Shown here: positions 41,982-51,869 of the stretch, one piece after another
How the letters are laid out: each line of letters begins with the position of its first letter
Numbering within the stretch: the first letter of the stretch is position 1
Notes under the pieces: generated by a model
Seen by the model: the letters and a program-made list of their open reading frames with translations, nothing else
Database searches by the model: none
Told to the model about the DNA's origin: nothing
Translations under genes and position numbers: made by a program
IMG/VR virus record: IMGVR_UViG_3300017917_002918
Span: 103,402-167,401 of that record
Strand: one strand, 5' to 3'
Length of the DNA stretch: 64,000 nt
Source: a virus

Positions 41982-42254
41982 ATGAACAAAAATGAATTAA
42001 TTGCAGTAATGGCAGGAAAAGCAGAAATGACAAAGAAAGACACAGCTATCGCACTAAGTGCATTCCAAGAAACTGTTTCAGAAGCTTTAGCAAATGGTGA
42101 AAAAGTTGCAATATCAGGATTTGGTACATTTACACCTAAAGAAAGAGCCGAAAGAGTTGGAAGAAACCCTCTAACTGGTGCAGAAATAGCTATTCCTGCT
42201 AAAACAGTAGCGACATTTAAAGCTAGTAAAGTTTTAAAAGATCTATTAGCATAA
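41982..42254 (+). CDS. HU-family DNA-binding protein
   Basis: 90 residues, the canonical HU length. MNKNELIAVMAGKAEMTKKD at the start, FGTFTPKERAERVGRNPLTG for the DNA-binding arms, and AIPAKTVATFKASKVLKD at the end are all typical. It would compact or bend phage DNA. AAAAAGGAG precedes the ATG. SPbeta carries a comparable HU gene (YonN) close to its polymerase. Confidence 0.95.
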   Translation: MNKNELIAVMAGKAEMTKKDTAIALSAFQETVSEALANGEKVAISGFGTFTPKERAERVGRNPLTGAEIAIPAKTVATFKASKVLKDLLA

Positions 42255-42310
42255 TTAGTATTTCATTGATATGGGGTTGGTGATTCATTGCTAATCCCAT
42301 AATTTTATAT

Positions 42311-42384
42311 ATGAGAATACGACAATGGCAGTCTCAGAGTCTCCAAAACTCTTAGTCTTGGTTCGAATCCAAGTTCTCATGCCA
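42311..42384 (+). tRNA. tRNA-Trp (CCA), conventional order
   Basis: Acceptor strands ATGAGAA/TTCTCAT pair 7/7, the D loop has GG, and anticodon stem AGAGT/ACTCT carries loop CTCCAAA (anticodon CCA). The T arm is CTTGG/CCAAG with TTCGAAT. The GCCA 3' end is encoded. The D stem has one C-U mismatch. It is a normal tRNA, unlike the permuted units at the left edge. It lies between the HU and phosphoesterase genes. Confidence 0.88.
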
Positions 42385-42455
42385 ACATTAAATATAACAA
42401 AAAGTACGTCAAATACCAAATAACGTTATGATCTATGGAGTAAAAGGAGGCAGTA

Positions 42456-43688
42456 ATGGGGGATTTTCTAATTAAACAAGAACACGAGACGCAATTTGAT
42501 TACATAAAAAGAATTATAACTTCAAAACTAGACAAAACAATAGACATTGATTATGTTACATTATCACTACCTGTATTCGGACAAGAACTTAGTGAATCAG
42601 AATGTAGAAAAAGAATGTATGGGTGTAAGAAATTATTGGATGTAATTGAAGAACAACAAATGAACATGGTGTCAAACCAATCTGAGAATGACATATTGGA
42701 AAAGATCAAAAATGAAAAATATGAGCTTCAAAAAGAAAAAGTTAAGGTTCAAACAGAAACCTTGTTTTTAAAACAAATCACAAGAGAACAAGCGAGAGCA
42801 GATTTATTTGAAGAAAAAGTGTTAGAAGCAATTAAAAATAGAATAAAAAAAATAACCATACCAACAAGAACAATACTAAAAACATCGAAAGATAGTGAAA
42901 TGATTTTAACAATAACAGATCAACACTATGGAACAGAGTTTAAAATCAAGGGTATGCTTGGTGAAATAATAAATGAATACAGTCCCGAAGTCTTTGAAAA
43001 AAGAATGTGGGAAGTATTAGATAAAACAGTGTCTTTTGCAGAAAAAAACGGATTTGATTCAGTTAAATTATTTGATCTGGGAGACAATATTGACGGACTT
43101 CTTCATTTAGGTCAGCTTATGTCACTGAGATGGGGCGCTACAGACAGTGCAATATTATATGCAGATTTCATGGAAACATGGATTAACGAATTGTCTAAGT
43201 ATTTGAGAGTCGATATATACAGAGCCAACGGGAATCATGATGAATTACGTTTGTTATCTGGTAAAAAGGGAGATTTTCCTCAAGAAAACATTGGTAAAAT
43301 AATAACTCATATAATTAAAAAGGGATTAATAAACAATCCAAATGTAAATGTAATTGAGCAAAATCCTGTTGGATGTATATATACAAAAATAGCAGGATTT
43401 GATGTTTTAGCAGTTCATGGACAAAACGAAAAAGGTGGTTTGGAGTCTTCATTTAAAAACTATATTTCAAATTATAGACTCAACATAGATTATTTGTTGT
43501 CGGGACATTTACATAGTACAACTCTCAAAGAAATAGGGATTAATCAAGAAATAATACAATCTCCATCATTAGTAGGAACAAATGAATATGCTCAAACTAT
43601 TAAAAAGATGTCAAATGCAGGAGCAAAAATAGTGGTGTTAACCCAAGGTTATGGTAGAGAGCACGAGCACAACATAATATTAAAGTAA
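42456..43688 (+). CDS. Calcineurin-like metallophosphoesterase
   Basis: 410 residues with AAAAGGAGG before the ATG. A coiled-coil N-terminal third is followed by the phosphoesterase motifs: LTITDQHYG (D-x-H), LFDLGDNIDG (GD-x), RANGNHDEL (GNHD), VLAVHGQ and LLSGHLHS. These bind two metals in the Mre11/SbcD-like fold. A role in phage DNA processing is likely. In SPbeta a protein of similar size sits in the corresponding neighbourhood. Confidence 0.82.
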   Translation: MGDFLIKQEHETQFDYIKRIITSKLDKTIDIDYVTLSLPVFGQELSESECRKRMYGCKKLLDVIEEQQMNMVSNQSENDILEKIKNEKYELQKEKVKVQTETLFLKQITREQARADLFEEKVLEAIKNRIKKITIPTRTILKTSKDSEMILTITDQHYGTEFKIKGMLGEIINEYSPEVFEKRMWEVLDKTVSFAEKNGFDSVKLFDLGDNIDGLLHLGQLMSLRWGATDSAILYADFMETWINELSKYLRVDIYRANGNHDELRLLSGKKGDFPQENIGKIITHIIKKGLINNPNVNVIEQNPVGCIYTKIAGFDVLAVHGQNEKGGLESSFKNYISNYRLNIDYLLSGHLHSTTLKEIGINQEIIQSPSLVGTNEYAQTIKKMSNAGAKIVVLTQGYGREHEHNIILK

Positions 43689-43747
43689 TTGTTATAATTA
43701 ATTTATGATAACAGTATAAAATTTATGAGTCAAAGGAGTAATGGCGT

Positions 43748-44344
43748 ATGCATGAGATGGCTATAGCTGTTAATAGTGGAACTAGCTTTATTGAAAGTGT
43801 ATTTGAGAAAAATATAGAACAAAGAAAAATTATACTCAACGAAGATATAACATCTGACATTGTTGAAAAAGCAATAATGCAAATTATAAAATGGAACGAA
43901 GAAGATGACGCAAATGGATTAGAAGGTGCGGATAGAAAAAGAATCACAATGTACATAAACTCCTCTGGTGGAGAAGTTAATATTGGTTTTTGTTTATGTA
44001 ATGTTATGGAAAACAGTAAAACTGAAATAGAAACAATTACTCTTGGCACAAGTGCATCTATGGCAGCTTATATAGCTATGGCAGGTACAAAAGGATTGAG
44101 AAAGTGCTATCCATTTAGTACATATCTTGTACATGCAGGAAGCATGGTTGTAGGTGGAAATGCAAATGAAGTTGAGGATACAGTTAAATATTATACTGAT
44201 ATGAAGACTGAGATTGCCAAATTTGTTTACAGGCATTCGAAAATAACTCCTGCAACTTATAAGAAAAAATCTAAAGTTGAGTGGTTTTTCTCATCAAAAG
44301 AAGCTAAACGATTAGGTGTTGTAGATGTGGTTATAGGTGAATAA
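43748..44344 (+). CDS. ClpP-like serine protease, probable head maturation protease
   Basis: 198 residues. ITMYINSSGGEVNIGF is the ClpP-type oxyanion segment. The nucleophile serine is in TLGTSASMAAYIAMAG and the histidine in STYLVHAGSM. In phages this fold often serves as capsid maturation protease, but a separate XkdF-like protease is encoded at 49697. This one could process other virion proteins or act as a bona fide ClpP. Followed by a terminator. Confidence 0.8.
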   Translation: MHEMAIAVNSGTSFIESVFEKNIEQRKIILNEDITSDIVEKAIMQIIKWNEEDDANGLEGADRKRITMYINSSGGEVNIGFCLCNVMENSKTEIETITLGTSASMAAYIAMAGTKGLRKCYPFSTYLVHAGSMVVGGNANEVEDTVKYYTDMKTEIAKFVYRHSKITPATYKKKSKVEWFFSSKEAKRLGVVDVVIGE

Positions 44345-44358
44345 TTGGTGATATTAAT

Positions 44359-44388
44359 GAGAGAATCTAAATTTAGATTCTCTTTTTG
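44359..44388 (+). terminator. Terminator after the ClpP-like gene
   Basis: AGAGAATCTAA/TTAGATTCTCT perfect stem followed by T5. Confidence 0.82.
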
Positions 44389-44414
44389 TTGAGTAAAAGG
44401 GGTGAGAGCAATAA

Positions 44415-45272
44415 ATGGCGGGAAGTGGAAGACCAAAAAGTGTTAAATCAAAAAATAAAGCAGACGTAGTAAAAAAAGCAGTAAATGACAATAAAAAGAT
44501 TACTTGTGCAGGTTGTAACTTGATAAAATCAAAAGTAGACTTCTATGTTAGTTACAATCCAATACATCACACTGGTAGAGTTCCCTATTGCAAGAAATGT
44601 ACAAAGCAAATGATAAGTGATAAGGGCAATGTAATACTTGAGAAAGTAAAGAATACACTACAGTTAATAGATAAGCCATTTATTTATGATATATGGAAAA
44701 CTTCTATTGATGAAAGTGGAGATACTTTTGGTAACTATATCAAGAACATAGCTATGCATCAATTTCGTGATTTCTCTTGGAAAGACTCTATATTCGAGCC
44801 ACAAGGGGATTCCAAGTTAAATTATGAGTTATCAGATATGGCATCTAGCAATGAAGTTACATATAGTGAAAAGTGGATGGGTAATTACACTAAGAGTGAG
44901 TTGGACTATTTAGAAAAATATATGACAGGTTTGAATAATGATTTCAAAATTAATACTGAGAATCACAAAGACTATGCTAAGAAAATAGCAAAGGCAAGTC
45001 TATACATGGACAAGTGTTTTGAGGATATGATGGTTGGTGTTCAAGGGGCTGATAAGCGATATAAGGATGCGAAAGAAGTATTTGACGGCTTGAGCAAGTC
45101 CGCTCAATTTGCTGAATCAGGTAGAGGGCAAAATGATGTGTCTCTCGGTTGTTTTGGCAAAGTGTTTGAGAAGGTCGAAGCTAAATCATGGGTATTCGAA
45201 CATATCCCATTGGACGAAGATGGTATAGACAAGATAATCAATCAATTTAGTAATATAAACAAATCGTTGTAA
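44415..45272 (+). CDS. Zinc-finger protein, possible terminase small subunit
   Basis: 285 residues ending 13 nt before the large terminase. The N-terminus is basic, with a zinc motif (CAGCNLIKSKVDFY ... CKKCTKQM, residues about 34-75). The helical remainder lacks known motifs. Its position immediately before terL is that of a small terminase subunit; the assignment is by context. Confidence 0.5.
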   Translation: MAGSGRPKSVKSKNKADVVKKAVNDNKKITCAGCNLIKSKVDFYVSYNPIHHTGRVPYCKKCTKQMISDKGNVILEKVKNTLQLIDKPFIYDIWKTSIDESGDTFGNYIKNIAMHQFRDFSWKDSIFEPQGDSKLNYELSDMASSNEVTYSEKWMGNYTKSELDYLEKYMTGLNNDFKINTENHKDYAKKIAKASLYMDKCFEDMMVGVQGADKRYKDAKEVFDGLSKSAQFAESGRGQNDVSLGCFGKVFEKVEAKSWVFEHIPLDEDGIDKIINQFSNINKSL

Positions 45273-45285
45273 GTTGGTGAAGTAA

Positions 45286-47272
45286 ATGGCTAAAAATTTT
45301 AGTATTAAAAGTAGAAAAGTAAAAGATGGCAATTTTGAGAACTATGATCAAGCTGATAGTTATGATCCAGTCAATGAAGAAAATATAGACATTGAAGAAT
45401 GGTCAAAATTTATGGCTTATTACAGATATTACATTGACGAATTTGCTGTTAATATTTTGAAAATTAAACTATATCCATTTCAAAGATTAATATTACGTGC
45501 AATGGCTAGACATCAAAACAGTATGCTGATTTGTTGCAGGGGTATCGGTATACATAATGCCGACTTGAGCAGTAATGCTCTCGATTAAAGTGCGGAATTA
45601 AGCGAGGAAGTCCACCTTAGATGGATAACTCGAACCGAAGGCTAAATGGCTTGTTTAGTCAGGTGCAGAGCATAGATGTCGGAATAATACATCCAAGAGA
45701 CCGCGCCATCTTGCATTGTGTAAGATGAAAATATATGCCGAACTGCATAAATGGTAAATATGCAGAACTAGGGGATAAAAAGCCCCTAGGATAACAAAAT
45801 TGAAATCTTGGCTATCAGCAGTATTCTTCATTTGCATGGCGATTCTTTATCCAGGTATTAAATGTGGAATAGCATCTGGTAATGGTCAACAAGCACGTAA
45901 TGTTATTTTGCAGAAAATCAAAGGTGAATTAGCTAAAAATCAAAATATAGCAAGAGAAATAAATCATCCCATCAAGACAGGATTAGATGATTGTGTTGTA
46001 AATTTTAAAAATGGTTCAGAGGTTAGAGCAATTGTGCTTGGTCAAAATCAAGGTGGGGACTCTGCCAGATCGTGGAGATTTCACGCCATTCTAATTGACG
46101 AAGCAAGGCTTGTTAAAGAAACAATCATAGAAGAGATTTTAATTCCTATGACAAAGACGAAACGACCAATTGCTATCGAACATAATCAGCCCGAAAAAGG
46201 TAAAGTAATTTTTATATCTTCAGCATATCTAAAAACAAGCGACCTGTATAAACGTTTTATGTTTCATTATAGGGAAATGACGAAGGGTAAGAGAGATTAT
46301 TATGTATGTACTTTACCTTGGGAAGTTGGTTCTGACGCAAGTATATTTGACAAAGACGATATTTTAAAAGAATTAGATAAACCAACAATGACCAAAGACA
46401 AATTTGAATATGAATACAACGCTGTATTCGTTGGTAGTTCTAATGAAAGTTATTATCCGTATGAATTAACAGAACCTTGCAGAGTGTTGACAAAAGGTGA
46501 ACTGGAGCAACCTAAAAAATCTAATTCATCATATATTATAGTTCATGACGTTGCGATTAGTGATTCAAGAGGATCTGATAATGCATGTACGCATGTAATT
46601 AAAATAAAATTAAGACCTAATGGTACATACTTCAAAGAGTTAGTGTTTACAAAGACACATAACGGTATGACACTTCCTCAACAACGTGATTATTTGCGTG
46701 AATTGGTACATATACGATTCCCTAACTGTGAAAAACTAGTTATTGACACAATGGGTAATGGTGGTGCTCTTCCTTCTTTATTTTATGAACCTTGGGAATA
46801 TACCGATGAAAAAACTAAACAAACAATAGAATATCCACCTTTGATTAAAGATGATGATATTGCAGGTTGTACATTAAAAAATGCAATACCATTGATTAGA
46901 GGATATTCAGCTACAAATGTGTTCAATAATTTCTTTTATCCATATATGAAGGCTTGTTTTGAAGATAATAGTATAAGATTACTTATCCCTTCTGAGCAAC
47001 AAGACTCAGCATATAAAAGTGGTGAAATGACAGCAGAAGAATATGTATTGCATATTGAAGCAGATTTTCTTTTGCAAGAGTTGAGTAATATTAAGCAAGA
47101 CATGACGGAACAAAGAAGTATTGTATATGAACGTATTGTTAAAACAAAGAAACGTGATAGAGCAACTTCATTAGGTTATGGTTTGGCTTATATTGCTGAG
47201 TTAGAAACTGAGAATAAAAAACATCTATATACAGAAGATGTTGATTTAGAAGATTATATATTCTTCATGTAG
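45286..47272 (+). CDS. terL: Terminase large subunit, interrupted by a group I intron
   Basis: Exon 1 is 45286-45549 and exon 2 is 45803-47272, joining in phase to a 577-residue protein. The Walker A motif CCRGIG|KSW is split by the intron between its glycine and lysine codons. Walker B is FHAILIDEARLV, and the C-terminal nuclease acidic motifs are IVHDVAISDSRGSD and LVIDTMGNGG. Terminase translocates DNA into the prohead. Without splicing the first ORF stops at 45588 and no ATPase forms. In SPbeta the equivalent is YonF. Confidence 0.88.
45550..45802 (+). ncRNA. Group I intron in terL
   Basis: 253 nt. The exon ends in UCGGU (45545-45549) and pairs with an internal guide GCCGA (45559-45563), giving the diagnostic U-G pair at the splice site. 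P7 is GCATA/TATGC (45670-45674 with 45734-45738). P8, P9 (CTGCATA/TATGCAG) and P9.1 (CTAGGGG/CCCCTAG) hairpins follow. The last nucleotide is G (45802). Removal restores the reading frame exactly. It differs in P7 from the tail-tube introns. No endonuclease ORF. Confidence 0.85.
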
Positions 47273-47297
47273 ATAATTGATGATGGGCGGTGTACAA

Positions 47298-48881
47298 ATG
47301 GCAGGAAGACCAAAAAAGGCAAAGGATAATAACACTTTGTCTGAACAAGAAGTGTGGGACGTTATTTCGTTTGCTAGAGAAATGTATAACATGTATCCAG
47401 GCGTATACAACCCTGATATCGTTAACAGTAGGCTAAAAGACATAACATTAAACCCACTCAATGGAACAGCAGAACAAATAGACCAAGCATTATCCAATCC
47501 AAAAAATAGCGAAGATCAATTAAGACGATTTTCCCATTTTTTCGAGAATGTGGATATGCTATATAAAAGACAAATCTTGTATTTAGGGAATTTATTATCA
47601 TTTGATTTGTCTTGGACATTTACAAATGTAAACAAAGCTTCAGAATACAATAGTCCTGCATTTAAGAAGGATGAGAAAATTTTACATGATTTCTTAGATA
47701 AGTTTGATGTTAAGGCGGAATTTAAAAAAATAACAAGACAATTATTTCGTCAAGAAGTTTGTTATACTTCTTTTAGAGATGAAGGTGATAAGTATGTTTT
47801 GCAAGAGCTTGATCCTGAAAGATGTAAAATCACGGGTAGATTTGAATATGGATTGTTATTTGACTTTGATATGCAATATTTTATGATATCTGGTAACTCC
47901 CTTGACATGTACCATAGTTCATTTAAAAAATATTGGGATAGAATTATGGATCAAAGAGGTAGTAACAATTACATTCCATCAAGGACGTTAGATGAACGTA
48001 CTGGTCAATGGTCGTATTGGGTTATGACTAGTCCAGAAGACAATTGTTGGGCATTTAAATTAAATCCTGAAATTGGAACAAAAATACCATTTTTTGCACC
48101 ATTGTTTCCAGAATTAGTGAATAAACCATTGATACGCAATCTCCAAAAATCAAAATATATTGCAGAAGCTAGTAAGTTACTTGTTGGATTTATAGGTTTC
48201 AATAAGGACAATAAGTCAGGAAGTCAAAAAGACTCATTAAACATAACTGTAGAAACCGCAGGTAGATTTGCTAATCTAATTAGAAGTGCGCTTGAGAAGG
48301 ACATTAAATTTGGTATAACACCATTTGAGGACATTAAACAATACGAATGGGAATCTGGCGATGTAAATATTTATGATCAGTACAACAAGGTGACAGTGAG
48401 TCAGAGTGGCACGAATACTAAACTCTTGTATAATAGTGATAAGGCGAATGTCGTGGAAACCAAGAATAGCATAGCTTTGGACGAACACGTAGTTGAATAT
48501 ACTTATAGTATGTTCGAGAATTTCTTGGAATATTACATTAATAAGAAGTTAAAAACATACAAAGTTAAGTTTAAGTTTGAAGGTACTGAAATGCCTGACA
48601 ACAAAGACAAAAGATTAAATGATGCAATGTCGATGATGAACCTCGGAGTTGTACTTCCGCATAAAATAGCAAATGCACTATCTATGCAATATCAGGACTT
48701 GGATAGACAATTGACATATGCAAAGGCTACAGGGTTTATTGATAAATTAATGCCTATCATATCTGCGTATCAGCAATCGTCAAAAGATGTTGAGAATGGT
48801 AGACCTGAAAAGAAATCATCTGACTTAACTGATTCTGGTGCAGAAACAAAAGGGCAAGGTTCAAATGTTGAAAAGGAATAA
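47298..48881 (+). CDS. Portal protein
   Basis: 527 residues; start at the ATG after GGGCGGTGT. Size, position directly after terL, and segments such as VCYTSFRDEGDKYVLQELDP and YTYSMFENFLEYYINKKLK fit phage portals. It forms the DNA entry ring of the capsid. The C-terminus is charged and probably disordered. A terminator follows. Confidence 0.8.
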   Translation: MAGRPKKAKDNNTLSEQEVWDVISFAREMYNMYPGVYNPDIVNSRLKDITLNPLNGTAEQIDQALSNPKNSEDQLRRFSHFFENVDMLYKRQILYLGNLLSFDLSWTFTNVNKASEYNSPAFKKDEKILHDFLDKFDVKAEFKKITRQLFRQEVCYTSFRDEGDKYVLQELDPERCKITGRFEYGLLFDFDMQYFMISGNSLDMYHSSFKKYWDRIMDQRGSNNYIPSRTLDERTGQWSYWVMTSPEDNCWAFKLNPEIGTKIPFFAPLFPELVNKPLIRNLQKSKYIAEASKLLVGFIGFNKDNKSGSQKDSLNITVETAGRFANLIRSALEKDIKFGITPFEDIKQYEWESGDVNIYDQYNKVTVSQSGTNTKLLYNSDKANVVETKNSIALDEHVVEYTYSMFENFLEYYINKKLKTYKVKFKFEGTEMPDNKDKRLNDAMSMMNLGVVLPHKIANALSMQYQDLDRQLTYAKATGFIDKLMPIISAYQQSSKDVENGRPEKKSSDLTDSGAETKGQGSNVEKE

Positions 48882-48891
48882 TTAAATTATG

Positions 48892-48922
48892 AACTATCAC
48901 TTTATAAAGTGATAGTTTTTTT
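48892..48922 (+). terminator. Strong terminator after the portal gene
   Basis: AACTATCACTT/AAGTGATAGTT perfect stem followed by T7, separating the portal from the ferritin gene. Confidence 0.9.
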
Positions 48923-48958
48923 GCATAAAATTATAAAAAGGAAGGTGAGCATCTTACA

Positions 48959-49435
48959 ATGAAACTCACACAAGAATTAAATGACGCATTAAACAATCAG
49001 ATACAACATGAATTGCGAAATCAAAATATATATTTGCAAATAGCTTCATATTTTGAATTGTTACAATTGAAACATTTATCTAAATATTTTATGAATCAAG
49101 CCAAACATGAAAAGGAACATGCGGATTTATTTATTAACCACATTAATGATAGAACTGGTGGAATTGTAGAAATACTAGAAATAGATGCACCAATGAAAAA
49201 TATTCAATCTATTGAGGATGTAGCTAAAATATATGTTGAGGTTGAAGAATCAACAACCGAGTCAATTGAAGAAATTTATTCTTTGGCTTTTGAACAAAGA
49301 TCCTATATGGATTTACCATTCTTATCTACTATGCTAAATGAACAAGTAGAAGAAGAAGATTCAGCAAATGAATTAGCAATGAAGTTGAAAATGTGTAAAG
49401 ACATTGTATTATTCGATGCAACATTACAAGTATAG
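48959..49435 (+). CDS. Ferritin
   Basis: 158 residues, slightly shorter than typical bacterial ferritins. The ferroxidase ligands are visible: E in NQIQHELRNQNIYLQ (~17), E and H in AKHEKEHADLF (~50 and 53), E in EESTTESIEEIY (~97), and NEQVEEED (~127). It would oxidise and store iron in a 24-mer shell. AGGTGAGC precedes the ATG. It sits alone between a strong terminator and the prohead protease region, like a cargo gene inserted in the structural operon. Confidence 0.88.
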   Translation: MKLTQELNDALNNQIQHELRNQNIYLQIASYFELLQLKHLSKYFMNQAKHEKEHADLFINHINDRTGGIVEILEIDAPMKNIQSIEDVAKIYVEVEESTTESIEEIYSLAFEQRSYMDLPFLSTMLNEQVEEEDSANELAMKLKMCKDIVLFDATLQV

Positions 49436-49451
49436 AAATGTGGTGATTAGT

Positions 49452-49646
49452 ATGTTTATACAAGATACCTCTTCCCTATCTCCTGACAAAAAAATTATAG
49501 TTAGTAGAAGAATGGGCGAATATTTGATTAATAAATATCACATACCTGTACTTTCAATATGTTTAGATGATTACATTTTTGCTAACACAGAGGAATTGCA
49601 AACAGCGTTGAGCCAATTACCTTGGTATGTGAAGTTGTTTTATTAA
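49452..49646 (+). CDS. Small hypothetical protein, 64 aa
   Basis: The start ATG follows TGTGGTGATT. A mixed helix-strand protein (IIVSRRMGEYLINKYHIPVL). Lies between ferritin and the protease gene; role unknown. Confidence 0.55.
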   Translation: MFIQDTSSLSPDKKIIVSRRMGEYLINKYHIPVLSICLDDYIFANTEELQTALSQLPWYVKLFY

Positions 49647-49696
49647 TTATTTCATTTTAATTAATTTATAAATATATTTTGTTTGGAGGTGAAAAA

Positions 49697-51832
49697 GTGG
49701 ATCGTAAACTTAATTTAAGTGTTGATAAAATAAAGGTACTAAATGATGTATCAGATGAACAATTAGCAATTGCTGAAGTATGGTGTTGTCATGACCAAAT
49801 GAATTCACATAAACTACCAATTGATATTGAAGCAATTAAAAATGCAGAGCCAACTTTATTTAATAAACCTTTAGTTGCTAGTTATAAAAACAAAGATTTT
49901 GGTGGGCATGATGGCGATGAAATGGAAATCGTTGGGTTCTTTCCAAAAGAAAACAATATTAGATATGAAGAACATAATGGTAAAACATATTTAGTGGCTC
50001 AAGCGATAATGAGTAAGATATATGCAAGATGGGCATATGAGATATTTACAAAACCTAATGATGGTAATTATAGAGAAGTGAGTATGGAAATCACAGTGCT
50101 AGAAACTGAAGATAAAGATGATGGATATACTTGGATTACTTCATTTATATTCAATGCAATCACGTTACTTGGTAAATCACATAAGGCAGCTTGTGCGGGA
50201 AGTAATGCTCAAATTATAAAGTTTGAAGAATTGATTGAACATGGAGAGCAAGTATATAGACAATTTTCAGACATTCAATCATCTAACATACATAATTTGG
50301 ATTTTAAGTCAAAATACGATGACTTAGACTTTACTATACCAAAAGGTGTTAAAGAACAAGCTAGACAAGGACTAGAATTGCGAAAAGAATATAATCGTGG
50401 TGGAACATCTGTTGGTTTGGCTACTGCTAGATATCTAATTAAAAATACTGTAGCTTCTCCTGAAAAAGTTAGACATATTGCTAAATATTTTCCTAGACAT
50501 GCAGGAGATAATTTGACCCAAACAAACCCTCCTAGTAATGGGTTAATTGCGTGGAAACTTTGGGGTAGTGATGCTGGTCGTAGATGGTCAACTAAATTAG
50601 TAAATGCAATGAATAAAATTGATGAAAAAGAAATGTCTTTTGAAGAGTCTTATGAGGAATCCAATTTGGATTTTAATATAGAGAATTTAAGTGAAAAGGA
50701 GGATTATATAGTGAAAAATGAACAATTTAGTCTCACATCCAGACAATTTGTTGAAATATGTGAAAATGCATTAAAAGACTATAAATATGGCGAAAACGAA
50801 TATCAAACTTATTACATTCAAGATTATGACGAAAATTATATATACGTTTACAATTACGAACAAAACTGTTGTCAAAGAGTGCCATATTCTTTAACTGAAG
50901 GTACAATTTCAATAGATATTTCAAATGCAAAAGATGTTATAAGAGCTGGATATATTGAAGTGGAAAATCAAAATGAAAAAGAAGTTGCTGTATCATTTGC
51001 TAAATCAAATGAATTATTTGCAAAACTTAATGAGTCTTGTGGAAATGTTAAATATGCAAAAGACGAGCAAGAAGTAGCTAAATATTCAATGTTAGATTAT
51101 TGTGAATCATTTGCTTATGTTATCGATAATGAATCAAAGAAAATGTTCGCAGTTCCTTACAAGTATAGTGATGAAGTTATGGAAGCAGACTTTGCCAACA
51201 TAAAACATGCAACTATGAAATGTGAAGCTAGTGATGAAGAAGTTGATATGGAAGTTATGATGTCAATGGTAAAAGCTGTTTGTAGCTTAATGGAAGATTC
51301 ATTTGCTACAGACGATAATCAAGAACCTCTTGGTCAAGTTGCTAGAAGCGAAAAAGAAACTGAAGATGAAGCAGAAACAATAACCGAAGAAATGGCAGAT
51401 GAAGACTTTGAATCCAAGGAAGAAGAAGTGGTAGAAGAAGAAACTGAGGATGAAGAGAAGGAAGATGCCGAAAAGGTTGAAATGTCCGCAAAACTCGAAG
51501 AAGTAACTAATAAATTTGCAGAGTTAGAAAAAGAATGTGCTGAACTTAGAACATTCAAGGAAAATATAATCGAGCAAGAAAAGGCTTCCAAAATTGAGTT
51601 TGCAATAAATGAAGTGTCTAAAACTATGCCAAAAGATGTAATTGAAAATTGGCGTAAAAAAGTAGTTGAATTTGCTTCTGTCGATGCTTGGACTAATGCT
51701 TTAAAAGCAGATGCGTTCAATTATATTAAAGATGTAGTAGAAACAAAAAATGATGGTTTTACTAGAATGGGTCTTCCTCATTCTAATGAAAATAATAAAA
51801 CTTCTACAGGATTGTGGAAGAAACCTAATTAA
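49697..51832 (+). CDS. XkdF-like prohead protease fused to scaffold-like tail
   Basis: 711 residues from GTG after GGAGGTGAA. Residues about 1-180 resemble XkdF-type phage prohead proteases. Residues 210-320 hold a second recurrent phage domain (TIPKGVKEQARQGLELRKEY ... LIAWKLWGSDAGRRWS). The C-terminal ~180 residues are very acidic then coiled coil (KLEEVTNKFAELEKECAEL), typical of a capsid scaffold removed on maturation. A fused protease-scaffold arrangement is common. Catalytic residues were not assigned. Confidence 0.72.
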   Translation: MDRKLNLSVDKIKVLNDVSDEQLAIAEVWCCHDQMNSHKLPIDIEAIKNAEPTLFNKPLVASYKNKDFGGHDGDEMEIVGFFPKENNIRYEEHNGKTYLVAQAIMSKIYARWAYEIFTKPNDGNYREVSMEITVLETEDKDDGYTWITSFIFNAITLLGKSHKAACAGSNAQIIKFEELIEHGEQVYRQFSDIQSSNIHNLDFKSKYDDLDFTIPKGVKEQARQGLELRKEYNRGGTSVGLATARYLIKNTVASPEKVRHIAKYFPRHAGDNLTQTNPPSNGLIAWKLWGSDAGRRWSTKLVNAMNKIDEKEMSFEESYEESNLDFNIENLSEKEDYIVKNEQFSLTSRQFVEICENALKDYKYGENEYQTYYIQDYDENYIYVYNYEQNCCQRVPYSLTEGTISIDISNAKDVIRAGYIEVENQNEKEVAVSFAKSNELFAKLNESCGNVKYAKDEQEVAKYSMLDYCESFAYVIDNESKKMFAVPYKYSDEVMEADFANIKHATMKCEASDEEVDMEVMMSMVKAVCSLMEDSFATDDNQEPLGQVARSEKETEDEAETITEEMADEDFESKEEEVVEEETEDEEKEDAEKVEMSAKLEEVTNKFAELEKECAELRTFKENIIEQEKASKIEFAINEVSKTMPKDVIENWRKKVVEFASVDAWTNALKADAFNYIKDVVETKNDGFTRMGLPHSNENNKTSTGLWKKPN

Positions 51833-51869
51833 TTAAAATATATAAATGAAGAAAGGTTGGGATTTCGAT

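Noticed and set aside
45800-47272. Separate gene starting at TTG 45800
   Set aside because: The start lies at the intron end and the frame continues the terminase P-loop; it is exon 2 of terL.
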